From: a virus
Reading direction: 5' to 3' (one strand)
IMG/VR virus record: IMGVR_UViG_3300047471_000188
Coordinates: 1-42,321 of that record
DNA length: 42,321 bases
Part shown: in pieces, positions 7,167-15,042 of the stretch
Numbering within the stretch: the first letter of the stretch is position 1
Layout: every line of letters starts with the position of its first letter
Position numbers and translations under genes: made by a program
Notes under the pieces: generated by a model
Databases searched by the model: none
Told to the model about the DNA's origin: nothing
What the model saw: only the letters and a program-made list of their open reading frames with translations

Positions 7167-9330
7167 CGACGCCGAGACCATCCGCGAGGCGAAGACCAGA
7201 TTTGACCGCTGCGAGGCGTGGGAACGGCAATGGCGCGAGCGGGCGCTGTTCGATATCAAGTTCGCCAACGGTGATTCGCAAAATATGTGGCAGTGGGACA
7301 CCAACGTCCGCACGGAGCGCGGTTCGCGGCCCTCGCTGACCTACAATCAGGTGCGCCAGCACAACCTCCAGGTCGTGAACGACGCGAGACAGAACAAGGC
7401 CCAGATCAAGGTGACGCCGACCGGCGGCCGGGCGTCATACGAGGCCGCGCAGGTGTTCTCGGGTATCATCCGCCGCATTGAATACACCTCCAAGGCGGTC
7501 GATGCGTATTCCACGGCGACCTATCATCAGGTCGAGAGCGGCATGGGCTACGTCCGCGTCGAAACGGACTATGTTGACGACCAGAGTTTCGACCTCGACC
7601 TGTTCATTCGCCGCGTGCCCGATCCGCGCTGCGTCTACATGGACCCGGATTGCAAATTGTATGACAAAAGCGACGCCGCGTTCGCGTTCGTGTTCGAGGA
7701 CGTGCCGAGAGATCGTTACGAGGAAGAATACGGCGAGGAGGACAACACCGCGCCGGCCACGTTCGACAAGACGGACGGGTGGAACGACAAGGACCACGTC
7801 AGGATCGCGGAATACTGGCGCCGGGGCGAGGCCAACCGCACGATTCACATGCTGGACAATGGCGCGGTCGTGGACGACGACGAGATCCCCGAGGAACTGC
7901 GCGACGAGATCAAGAAACGCATCGTCAAATCGCGCGATGTCAGTGAACCCGAGATCGAGTGGTTCAAGATCGCCGGCGACAAGATTATTGATCGCAGGGA
8001 CTGGCCTGGGAAGTACATCCCGATCGTGCCCGTTATCGGCGAGGAAACGGTCATCGACGGCGTGATGGACCGCAAGGGCCACACACGCAGCCAGATCGAC
8101 GCGCAGCGCATTTACAACTATTGGGCGAGCGCGGCCGTCGAACAGGTCGCGTTACAGACGAAGACGCCATACATCGCCCGCGCCGACGCGATCGAGGGGC
8201 GGACGGAGCAGTGGGCCACCGCCAACGTCAAGAACTACAGCGTCCTGGTCTACAACGGCGTGGACGAGGCGGGGAAGCCGATCCCGCCGCCCGCGCGCGT
8301 CGAGCCGCCGACCATGGCGCAGGCCTACATTCAGGGCATGACCATCGCGCGGCAGGATCTGATGTCCGTCACCGGGCAATACCAGGCCGAACTGGGGATG
8401 CCGAGCAACGAACGGTCGGGCGTGGCCATCCAGCAGCGGCAGCGCCAGGGCGATACGGCGACGTATCATTACATCGACAATCAGGCCAAGGCGATCCGGC
8501 AAGTTGGACGAATACTTATAGACCTGATCCCGAAGATTTACGATGTGCGGCGCGTGGTGATGACGCTCGCCGAGGACGGGTCGGAGGCGAAGGTCGTCGT
8601 GGCGCCGGACGCTCCCGAGGCGCACCAGAACATGGGCCAGGGGCCGGGCGGGCAACCGGCGGCGCTGTCGAACGGACAGGCGCAGCAGCAGGCGGAAGAC
8701 CCGGAACAGCCCGACCCGACCGTGATATTCAACCCGAATGTCGGGACTTATGACGTTGAGGCCGATGTCGGCCCGTCCTACGGCACGCAGCGGCAGGAGG
8801 CGGCGAACGCGTTCAGCCAGATCATGCAACAGAACCCGGCGGCGTTTCAGATCGTGGGCGACTTTTGGGCCGATAATTCGGACTTCCCCGGCGCTGACGA
8901 ACTCGCCGACCGCCTGAAACGGGGCCTCCCGCCGCAGTATCGCGCGGGGCCTGATCCACAGGTTCAGCAGATCGCGCAACAGGCGCAACAGGCGCAGCAG
9001 CAGGCGCAGGGGTTGCTGCAGAAGGCCGACGCCGAGATCGCGATGCTCAAGGCGCAGCTTGTTCACCAGCAGGAACAGGCCAAGGACAAGAGCCAGGAAA
9101 TCGCCATCAAGGATTACGAGGCCGAGACGAACCGGCTCAAGGCGGTCGGCGGCATCGATCCGTTGGCGTTGCAGGTGATCGTGCGTGGCCTCGTACAGGA
9201 CATGCTCCAGACCGAGTTGCACCCCGTTCTCCAGCAGCACGCGGCGAACGAGAGCGAGTTGCAGCAGACGCTGGCGCCGCCGGTGCCGGTGAACGGGACG
9301 GCGAACGGAGCGGCCTCCGGTGGCCCGTAA
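7156..9330 (+). CDS. Portal protein, P22 gp1 type
   Basis: 724 residues, almost the length of P22 gp1 (725). The N-terminal half matches the P22 portal family: FDRCEAWERQWRERALFD, RPSLTYNQVRQHNLQV, then DLFIRRVPDPRCVYMDPD (about residues 145-165). The later part has the wing/stem and a Gln-rich helical stretch (about 600-650, QIAQQAQQAQQQAQG, then MLKAQLVHQQEQAKDKSQE), recalling the C-terminal helical barrel of P22-like portals. It forms the dodecameric ring through which DNA is packaged and ejected and to which gp4-type adaptors bind. It starts inside the end of the spike gene, and its own end overlaps the next gene by 11 bases. Confidence 0.95.
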   Translation: MARDDAETIREAKTRFDRCEAWERQWRERALFDIKFANGDSQNMWQWDTNVRTERGSRPSLTYNQVRQHNLQVVNDARQNKAQIKVTPTGGRASYEAAQVFSGIIRRIEYTSKAVDAYSTATYHQVESGMGYVRVETDYVDDQSFDLDLFIRRVPDPRCVYMDPDCKLYDKSDAAFAFVFEDVPRDRYEEEYGEEDNTAPATFDKTDGWNDKDHVRIAEYWRRGEANRTIHMLDNGAVVDDDEIPEELRDEIKKRIVKSRDVSEPEIEWFKIAGDKIIDRRDWPGKYIPIVPVIGEETVIDGVMDRKGHTRSQIDAQRIYNYWASAAVEQVALQTKTPYIARADAIEGRTEQWATANVKNYSVLVYNGVDEAGKPIPPPARVEPPTMAQAYIQGMTIARQDLMSVTGQYQAELGMPSNERSGVAIQQRQRQGDTATYHYIDNQAKAIRQVGRILIDLIPKIYDVRRVVMTLAEDGSEAKVVVAPDAPEAHQNMGQGPGGQPAALSNGQAQQQAEDPEQPDPTVIFNPNVGTYDVEADVGPSYGTQRQEAANAFSQIMQQNPAAFQIVGDFWADNSDFPGADELADRLKRGLPPQYRAGPDPQVQQIAQQAQQAQQQAQGLLQKADAEIAMLKAQLVHQQEQAKDKSQEIAIKDYEAETNRLKAVGGIDPLALQVIVRGLVQDMLQTELHPVLQQHAANESELQQTLAPPVPVNGTANGAASGGP

Positions 9331-9751
9331 CGCCCTCTCTTACGGTGACACGGACAGCGACAACCCGCTGGCCCGCGCCGCCGCCTACGCCGCTCCCTGG
9401 ACCACGGACGGGGCGGATACGAGCGTCGGCGCGCCGTCCATCGGCGCCGGGGCGGACGCGGTCGGCCAGTGGATGGCGGCGCGATTGGCCAAGACGCGCG
9501 GCGTCCAGCAGGCGCAGATGCAGATGCACCCGTATGACATGCTGCCTCTGTTCGCCGGCCCGAGCGACATGGACGGTCCAGCCCAGGCGACGCCGCCAAA
9601 GGACTGGCTGAGCCTCATGCTCGACAAAAGGCAGCCCGACGCGAACGTTGATCCGCGCCTGGAGATCAAACCGCCCGACCCGCTGGATTATTTGCGGGAC
9701 CGGCTGCCGTTCCGGGGTCAGCATGTTCCCCGCCCATTCACGGAGACGTAG
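9320..9751 (+). CDS. Hypothetical protein between portal and scaffold
   Basis: 143 residues from GTG inside the end of the portal gene. Ala/Pro/Asp-rich with a helical middle (VGQWMAARLAKTRGVQQAQMQM) and an acidic, proline-rich second half. No recognisable domain, signal or membrane segment. The position between portal and scaffold, with overlapping start, suggests a head-assembly accessory protein; this is inference from position only. Confidence 0.7.
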   Translation: MARNALSYGDTDSDNPLARAAAYAAPWTTDGADTSVGAPSIGAGADAVGQWMAARLAKTRGVQQAQMQMHPYDMLPLFAGPSDMDGPAQATPPKDWLSLMLDKRQPDANVDPRLEIKPPDPLDYLRDRLPFRGQHVPRPFTET

Positions 9752-9757
9752 TTCAGG

Positions 9758-9931
9758 ATGAGCGAGGACGCCGTCACCTCCGTCCAGGCCGCCGAGATCC
9801 ACCGCCTGCGCGCGATCATCGCCGAACTCGAGGCCGAGATCGCCGTGCTGCGCGGCACCATGGCCCGACCCGAACCCGACGACGATGGGCCGGTGACGCT
9901 CATCGAAGGCACGCCGAACGCACCAAGGTAA
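9758..9931 (+). CDS. Short coiled-coil protein
   Basis: 57 residues. Residues 8-37 form a clear leucine-zipper-like helix (AAEIHRLRAIIAELEAEIAV) followed by an acidic tail. The ATG follows a CAGGA ribosome site. It lies between two head-assembly genes and has the same dense packing as its neighbours. It may be a small scaffold-associated or neck protein; no family is recognised. Confidence 0.65.
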   Translation: MSEDAVTSVQAAEIHRLRAIIAELEAEIAVLRGTMARPEPDDDGPVTLIEGTPNAPR

Positions 9932-9946
9932 TACCGAGTAACCCCC

Positions 9947-10708
9947 ATGAGTGAATCAACAGACCAACCGCCCGTCGTTTCCGACCCCGGCGGCATTCCG
10001 CAACCCGCCGTTCCCGATCCCCCGGCACCGGCCGACACCGGCAACGCGCCGGAGGGCGAGGCGCCGGAGCACAAGGAACAGCCGGACCCGGAGGGCCGCC
10101 GCGTCGCCCAGGTCCGCGCCCGGCTGGCCGCGGCTGAGCGTCGCGAGGCCGAGCAGCGTGCCGAACTGGAGTTCTACCGGCGGCAGGCCGCCAACGTCGC
10201 GCCGGAGGATGAGACGCCCGAGCAACGCGAAGCGCGGCGGGACAGGGAGGCGGACGCCAGGGCTGAGACGCGGGCGATGACCCGGTTGTTTCACGAAGAA
10301 GGCGCGACGCAATACGCTGATTGGAAACAGCGGTGCGACGATTTGGTCAGTATGGGCGCCGACGCCAATTTCGCCTCGCTTCTGGTCGAGATGCCTGGAC
10401 GGGAGGGTGTTCGGGTCGCCGCGGCGTTGGCCGCCGATCCCGATGCTGTAGACCGCATCGCCCGCTTGCAGTCCGTAACGGCCAGGTCCGTGGCGCTCGG
10501 CAGATACGCGGCCACGCTGGACGACGCACCCGTGGCACGACGGACCAACGGCGGCGGTGCGCCGGCTCCCGTCGTCACCCGCGCCCCGGCGCCGATCCGC
10601 CCGGTGACGGGACGTGTCTCGCCGGTGTTTAACGAGTATACAGCGACGGCGGCGGAGTTGGCCGATCACTACATGCGGCAGAACCTGGAGCGGCAGCGGG
10701 GGCGGTGA
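9947..10708 (+). CDS. Scaffolding protein candidate
   Basis: 253 residues, highly charged and largely helical. Residues 1-45 are Pro/Glu-rich and disordered; 50-110 are a long charged helix (RVAQVRARLAAAERREAEQRAELEFYRRQ); the C-terminus is basic and helical (ADHYMRQNLERQRGR), as in scaffolding proteins that bind the inside of the coat shell by a basic C-terminal helix. Placement between portal and coat is the P22 order (1-8-5). Assignment rests on composition and position rather than on direct sequence similarity. Its stop overlaps the next start (GTGA). Confidence 0.8.
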   Translation: MSESTDQPPVVSDPGGIPQPAVPDPPAPADTGNAPEGEAPEHKEQPDPEGRRVAQVRARLAAAERREAEQRAELEFYRRQAANVAPEDETPEQREARRDREADARAETRAMTRLFHEEGATQYADWKQRCDDLVSMGADANFASLLVEMPGREGVRVAAALAADPDAVDRIARLQSVTARSVALGRYAATLDDAPVARRTNGGGAPAPVVTRAPAPIRPVTGRVSPVFNEYTATAAELADHYMRQNLERQRGR

Positions 10709-11007
10709 CGATGTTGACATCCACGCGCTGGTGGCCACTGACGCAAAGTCAGGAACGATATGGGATCAGTAGAACCACGATGAACAGGCTGATCGCCGAG
10801 CGACTTGTCGAAGCACGCAAAGTCGGCAGAATCGTCCTGATCAATGACGATAGCGTGGCTCGCTATATTTCCAGTCAGCCGCTGGCCAGGATTAAATCGG
10901 ATGATCGGTCGGCAAAACTGGCTGACCAGCATAACGGCATGAAACGCCGTTATCGGCGTAGCGGGGCGGAAGATATAAACGCTGTCCTGGAGCAAGACCC
11001 AGAGTAG
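10705..11007 (+). CDS. MerR/excisionase-like HTH protein between scaffold and coat
   Basis: 100 residues. The GTG start overlaps the scaffold stop; ATG at 10711 is an alternative. Residues 12-55 look like a winged-helix DNA-binding domain of the excisionase/MerR kind (LTQSQERYGISRTTMNRLIAERL, then a basic wing ARKVGRIVLINDDSVARYI). The C-terminal 40 residues are basic and polar. A DNA-binding protein inside the head-assembly operon is unusual. It could regulate late genes, bind packaged DNA or take part in packaging. Codons are less GC-biased than those of the neighbours, which may point to acquisition. Confidence 0.72.
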   Translation: MTMLTSTRWWPLTQSQERYGISRTTMNRLIAERLVEARKVGRIVLINDDSVARYISSQPLARIKSDDRSAKLADQHNGMKRRYRRSGAEDINAVLEQDPE

Positions 11008-11140
11008 TTGGCCTACGGGCAGCGGGCCGTAACACCGCGCGACGTGCCGAACCGAACGGGTAGCGGGTCCGACAATACCGCGTGGCGTGCGTATCCCGGC
11101 TGATCGCGTGGCTTCTCTGTTGCGACAGCGGACTGAACCG

Positions 11141-11160
11141 GCGCCAGTAAACGCTGGCGC
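11141..11160 (+). terminator. Strong hairpin upstream of the coat gene
   Basis: GCGCCAG (11141-11147) pairs with CTGGCGC (11154-11160) around a 6-base loop, followed by TTTACTTC. The run of T is short, so it may be an attenuator or RNA-processing/stabilising hairpin rather than a full terminator. The surrounding 185-base gap (11008-11192) holds no gene I can support and ends in the ribosome site AGAGG before the coat ATG. Such a gap just before the most expressed gene fits extra control of coat synthesis. Confidence 0.5.
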
Positions 11161-11192
11161 TTTACTTCAATCCGTAAAGCACAGAGGCAAAA

Positions 11193-12386
11193 ATGCCAGC
11201 TACAAATACTTTGTTGACTATCAACATGATCACCGCCAAAGCATTGGCGATCCTGCACCAGAAGTGCAACTTCATCGGATCGATCAACCGGGAATACGAT
11301 GATTCCTTCGCGAACGCCGGAGCCAAGATCGGCACCACGTTGCGGATCAGGTTGCCGGTCCAATACACCACCAGCACGACGCCGGCGCTGTCGCTCCAGA
11401 ACACGGTGGAGACGCAGGTCAGTCTGCCGATCACCAACCAGTATCACGTCGATTTCTCGTTCTCATCCAGCGAACTGACGCTGTCCATCGACGACTTCTC
11501 GGCCCGCTACATCGAGCCGGCCATTGCGCAACTCGCGGCCTCGATCGAGAGTCTCGTGATCAACTCGCTTTGGCCCACGGTCTACAACCAGATAGGAACG
11601 GCGGGGGTCGCGCAGTCGTTCAAAAACGTCCTCATGGCCCGCAAGGTCATGCTCGACGCGCTCACGCCGCAGAGCAAGCAATGGCAACTCCGCATCAATA
11701 CCCAGGATAACGTCGACATGGTCGACCAATTGAAGGGATTATTCCAACAATCCACGCAGATCGCGCGGCAATACACCGATGGCGTGATGGGCCTGGCGGC
11801 GGGCTTCGAATGGGCGGAAAATACCCATTTGAGCACACAGACGCGCGGTGCCGAGAGCGCGACGTATCTGGCCGCTCCGGCCGCTCAGACCGGCAGCACG
11901 CTGGCGGTGACGACCGGCACCGGCGCCGGGAACGCCGGCGACGTGTTCACCATCGCGGGTGTGTTCAAGGTCCACCCGGAAACGAAGGTGAATACCGGCG
12001 TGTTGCAGCAGTTCGTTCTGACGGCGGCTTACGCGGGCGGCGCGGGCAATATGTCGATCGCGCCGGCCATCGTGACGACCGGCCCGCAGCAAAACGTCTC
12101 GGGCTCTCCGAACGGCACCACGAGCACGTTGACCTTCATGAACACGGCCAGCACGGCCACGGGAATCAGCCTCGCATACCATCCGGACTTCGCCACCTTC
12201 GCCACGGCGGATCTGATCCTTCCCGGCGGCGTCGATATGGCCTCGCGTGTCGTAAAGGATGGAATCAGTATGCGCGCGGTTCGGCAATACTCGATTTCAG
12301 ACGACACCATGCCAATCCGCATAGATGTGCTTTTCGGGTGGGCGGCGTTACGGCCCCAACTCGCGGCGCGTCTCGTGGCGAATTGA
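11193..12386 (+). CDS. Major coat protein, P22 gp5 type
   Basis: 397 residues (P22 gp5 has 430). The N-terminus (NTLLTINMITAKALAILHQ) and the segment SINREYDDSFANAGAKIGTTLRIRLP are typical of the P22 coat family (HK97-fold). Residues 235-340 contain a Gly/Thr-rich inserted beta segment (GDVFTIAGVFKVHPETK, then QQFVLTAAYAGGAGNM) that corresponds to the telokin-like I-domain region. The C-terminus returns to the conserved core (VKDGISMRAVRQYSISDDTMPIRIDVLFGWAALRP). It forms the icosahedral shell on the scaffold and portal. A good ribosome site AGAGG precedes the ATG, and a hairpin lies just upstream. Confidence 0.95.
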   Translation: MPATNTLLTINMITAKALAILHQKCNFIGSINREYDDSFANAGAKIGTTLRIRLPVQYTTSTTPALSLQNTVETQVSLPITNQYHVDFSFSSSELTLSIDDFSARYIEPAIAQLAASIESLVINSLWPTVYNQIGTAGVAQSFKNVLMARKVMLDALTPQSKQWQLRINTQDNVDMVDQLKGLFQQSTQIARQYTDGVMGLAAGFEWAENTHLSTQTRGAESATYLAAPAAQTGSTLAVTTGTGAGNAGDVFTIAGVFKVHPETKVNTGVLQQFVLTAAYAGGAGNMSIAPAIVTTGPQQNVSGSPNGTTSTLTFMNTASTATGISLAYHPDFATFATADLILPGGVDMASRVVKDGISMRAVRQYSISDDTMPIRIDVLFGWAALRPQLAARLVAN

Positions 12387-12398
12387 GGGAGGCGGGAC

Positions 12399-12758
12399 AT
12401 GGCATACTCACCTGGCCCGCAACTGTTCGACCCGACGGGTATCGCGTCGTTTCAGAACAACATCACGGCGACGGCGGGGGGCACGCGGCCCCTCGCGCGC
12501 CCTCTCATCGCGGCGTTCAACCGCATCTCGGTCTGCGCCACGGCCAACGACAGCGTGGCCCTGCCGCCGGCCACGGGCGGGCAGGAGGTGACGGTCATCA
12601 ACTCCGGCGCCGCCTCGGCGCAGGTGTTCGCGGCCAACGGAACGAATGACACGATCAACGGCCTGGCGGCGGCGACCGGCGTGCCACTCGCGGCGGCCGG
12701 CAAGGCGCAGTTCGTCTCGCCGGACGTGGGCCTGTGGTTCTCGATCCTGTCGGCGTGA
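12399..12758 (+). CDS. Small beta-rich virion protein candidate
   Basis: 119 residues with no charge clusters and an alternating hydrophobic pattern (VALPPATGGQEVTVINSG, AQVFAANGTNDTINGL), as in small phage head-decoration or tail-associated beta proteins. The ATG follows GGAGGCGGG. It lies between the coat and the gp4-like adaptor. I do not recognise a named family; capsid decoration is a guess from position and composition. Confidence 0.7.
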   Translation: MAYSPGPQLFDPTGIASFQNNITATAGGTRPLARPLIAAFNRISVCATANDSVALPPATGGQEVTVINSGAASAQVFAANGTNDTINGLAAATGVPLAAAGKAQFVSPDVGLWFSILSA

Positions 12759-12788
12759 ACTGAACTTTACCGGGAACAGGAACGTCGC

Positions 12789-13991
12789 ATGACCGTCGCC
12801 AACGATTTTCTTCTGCTGGCGTTCAAAGGCGCGCTCATCAACGGTGTCGGCCAGACGCCGTCCATCGAGGATATGGCCGATGGATTCAAGATACTTAACG
12901 CCTGGATCAATGAACTGAACCTGGAACGGCGGGTCAAGGTCAATCGGATCGTCCTGCCGGTCTTTCCCGACCTCACGACGGACGTGTCGTTTTGGGAGCC
13001 TTACACCCACGTCCTCCTGACCTCGATGGCTGTCCGCCTCCGGCAGAACTGGTCGCGGACGCCGATCGATCTGGACGTGAAACTGGCGGTTTCGGCGCTT
13101 GAAGCGTTCAACGCGATCAACCTTCAGCAAATCGCCGCGCCGCACGGCGGGATTCCGGAAACCGTCGAACAGGTCATCTTTCTCGCGCTCCGCATGGCCG
13201 GACGCATCAATGACCAGCAGGGCGTGGCGGATACCAGCCAGGACGTGAACGACGCCTTTGGCCTGCTGGTGACGATGCTGGGGCAGTGGCAGCGCAAGCG
13301 GTGGCTGATATGGTCCGAGCAGGAACTTTCACTCGTTTCCACGGGGGACGCGTCCTACACGATCGGCTGGCATCAGCAATTTCACACGCCACGCCCCGAC
13401 AAGATCCACGCCGCTTTCGTTCGCCTCGGCAACGCGTTCGGAGACGACGGCTCGGCGTTGCCGGAGCAACTGCCGTTCCCTCTCGGCGCGCAGCCGACCG
13501 CGGCCCCGCCGAATCAGGTGGATATTCCGCTGGCGATCATCGAGGCACGGGAAGACTGGTCCCACATCACCATCAAAGACCTGAAATCGATCCCCGCCGC
13601 CGTGTTCTACGATAGCGCGTGGCCGGTGGGGAGGTTGCATTTCTGGCCGGTTCCCCCCGCCAATCATTATCAGTTGCATGTCGTCGTGACGGTTTCATTG
13701 CCGGTTTACGAGACTTTGAGCGACGACCTGGGCATGCCACCGGAATATACCGACGCCATCATCAACAATCTGGCGTGCCGGATCATCGTCGCCAGCGGTG
13801 GACAGATATCGCCGTTCCTTTTGGGACAGGCGCGGGCCAGCCTCGAAACAATCAAGCTGACCAACTCGCAAATCCCGCTCCTGTCCATGCCGGCGGCACT
13901 CTCCGGGCATCGCGGCGTGGACGTTTCGACCTGGAGCGGCGGCGGGTTGAACCAGGCGTGGATCACGAGCGGCGCCAGCGTGCTGAGTTGA
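12789..13991 (+). CDS. gp4-like tail adaptor (packaged-DNA stabilisation) protein with internal duplication
   Basis: 400 residues, far longer than P22 gp4 (166). Residues 4-50 (FLLLAFKGALINGVGQTPS, DGFKILNAWINELNLERR) and 124-170 (VEQVIFLALRMAGRI, DVNDAFGLLVTMLGQWQRKRW) are two versions of the same helical adaptor domain. The remainder (WSHITIKDLKSIPAAVFYDS, LHFWPVPPANHYQLHVVV, DDLGMPPEYTDAIINNLACRI) is the beta/helical part typical of larger podovirus tail adaptors. The family binds under the portal, closes the channel and connects it to the tail hub. Position after the coat matches P22. Confidence 0.85.
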   Translation: MTVANDFLLLAFKGALINGVGQTPSIEDMADGFKILNAWINELNLERRVKVNRIVLPVFPDLTTDVSFWEPYTHVLLTSMAVRLRQNWSRTPIDLDVKLAVSALEAFNAINLQQIAAPHGGIPETVEQVIFLALRMAGRINDQQGVADTSQDVNDAFGLLVTMLGQWQRKRWLIWSEQELSLVSTGDASYTIGWHQQFHTPRPDKIHAAFVRLGNAFGDDGSALPEQLPFPLGAQPTAAPPNQVDIPLAIIEAREDWSHITIKDLKSIPAAVFYDSAWPVGRLHFWPVPPANHYQLHVVVTVSLPVYETLSDDLGMPPEYTDAIINNLACRIIVASGGQISPFLLGQARASLETIKLTNSQIPLLSMPAALSGHRGVDVSTWSGGGLNQAWITSGASVLS

Positions 13992-14004
13992 TGGGAGATC
14001 GAAT

Positions 14005-15042
14005 ATGAGCGGATCACATTTGTCGGCGACACCGCGCACGACCTCCGGCGGCTACCCGTGGGCGGACGGCGATATTCTTTACGCGGACGATCTTAACGCG
14101 GCGTTCGTGCCCGCGAACGGCGGCGGCCAGATCACGGGCTCGATCAACGTGACGGGCGCCATCACGGCGGGGACGAGCATCGCGGCGAACGGGAGCATCA
14201 CGGCCGGTGGCGGTATCACCGCGAGCGGAACCGTCTCGGCGGGCGCGGACGTTCACGCCAACGGCAACGTGACATCCGGTAATAATGTCGCCGCGAACGG
14301 AGCGATCACGGCGGGGACGAGCATCGCCGCGAACGGAGCGATCACGGCCGGAACCAGCGTCACGGCGAACGGCGCCATCACGGCCGGCACGAGCATCGCG
14401 GCGAACGGGAGCATCACGGCCGGCGGCGGTATGAGCGCGGCTGGAGGTATAAGCGCCGGGACGAGTATCGTGGCCAACGGCAATGTCCAGGGCAGTCAGG
14501 TCATCAGCCAGGGCGATATCGCCTGGGGCCACGGCATCCGAACCGACAGCATCCTACACGCGGACGCGAGCGTCGTGGTGGTGCAGTTCGCGAACAATTA
14601 CGCCATCGAATACGACAACACCGCGGGCCAGTTCGACATCATTCTCAACGGCACGGTCGTGACCACGTTGGATTTTACCGCCAGGCTCGTCCACAACGGG
14701 ACGGCGTTCAAACCCGGTGGCGGCACCTGGAGCGCGACCTCCGACGACCGGACAAAACGCGATGTCGCCGACTACGGGGCGAGCCTCGCCGAGATCGAAC
14801 AACTCCGCCCGATCAGCTACTCGTATAACGGCGAAGGCGGCACCATCGATGATGGCGTGACCTATTACGGTCTGAGCGCCCAGGCCACGCAACCGATCAT
14901 GCCGGAACTGGTGACCGAGGCGCCGCCAACCAAAGACAGCCTGCCGGGGCAACTCAGCACGCAACTGGGGCCTCTGACGCTCGCGTTGCTGAACGCCGTC
15001 AAGGAATTAGCGGTGCGCGTGGCGGTGCTGGAGGCCGCGTGA
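14005..15042 (+). CDS. Tail fibre with 12-residue repeats and S74 self-cleaving chaperone domain
   Basis: 345 residues. The anchor YPWADGDILYADDLNAAF (17-34) is shared with two other fibres. Residues 45-165 are near-tandem 12-residue repeats around GAITAGTSIAANG, likely a trimeric beta-helical shaft. The C-terminus is an intramolecular chaperone of the Peptidase_S74 type: SDDRTKRD places the catalytic Ser at 246 and Lys at 251, followed by EIEQLRPISYSYN and YYGLSAQ. In this family the domain folds the trimer and then cuts itself off. The stop overlaps the next start (GTGA). Confidence 0.9.
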   Translation: MSGSHLSATPRTTSGGYPWADGDILYADDLNAAFVPANGGGQITGSINVTGAITAGTSIAANGSITAGGGITASGTVSAGADVHANGNVTSGNNVAANGAITAGTSIAANGAITAGTSVTANGAITAGTSIAANGSITAGGGMSAAGGISAGTSIVANGNVQGSQVISQGDIAWGHGIRTDSILHADASVVVVQFANNYAIEYDNTAGQFDIILNGTVVTTLDFTARLVHNGTAFKPGGGTWSATSDDRTKRDVADYGASLAEIEQLRPISYSYNGEGGTIDDGVTYYGLSAQATQPIMPELVTEAPPTKDSLPGQLSTQLGPLTLALLNAVKELAVRVAVLEAA

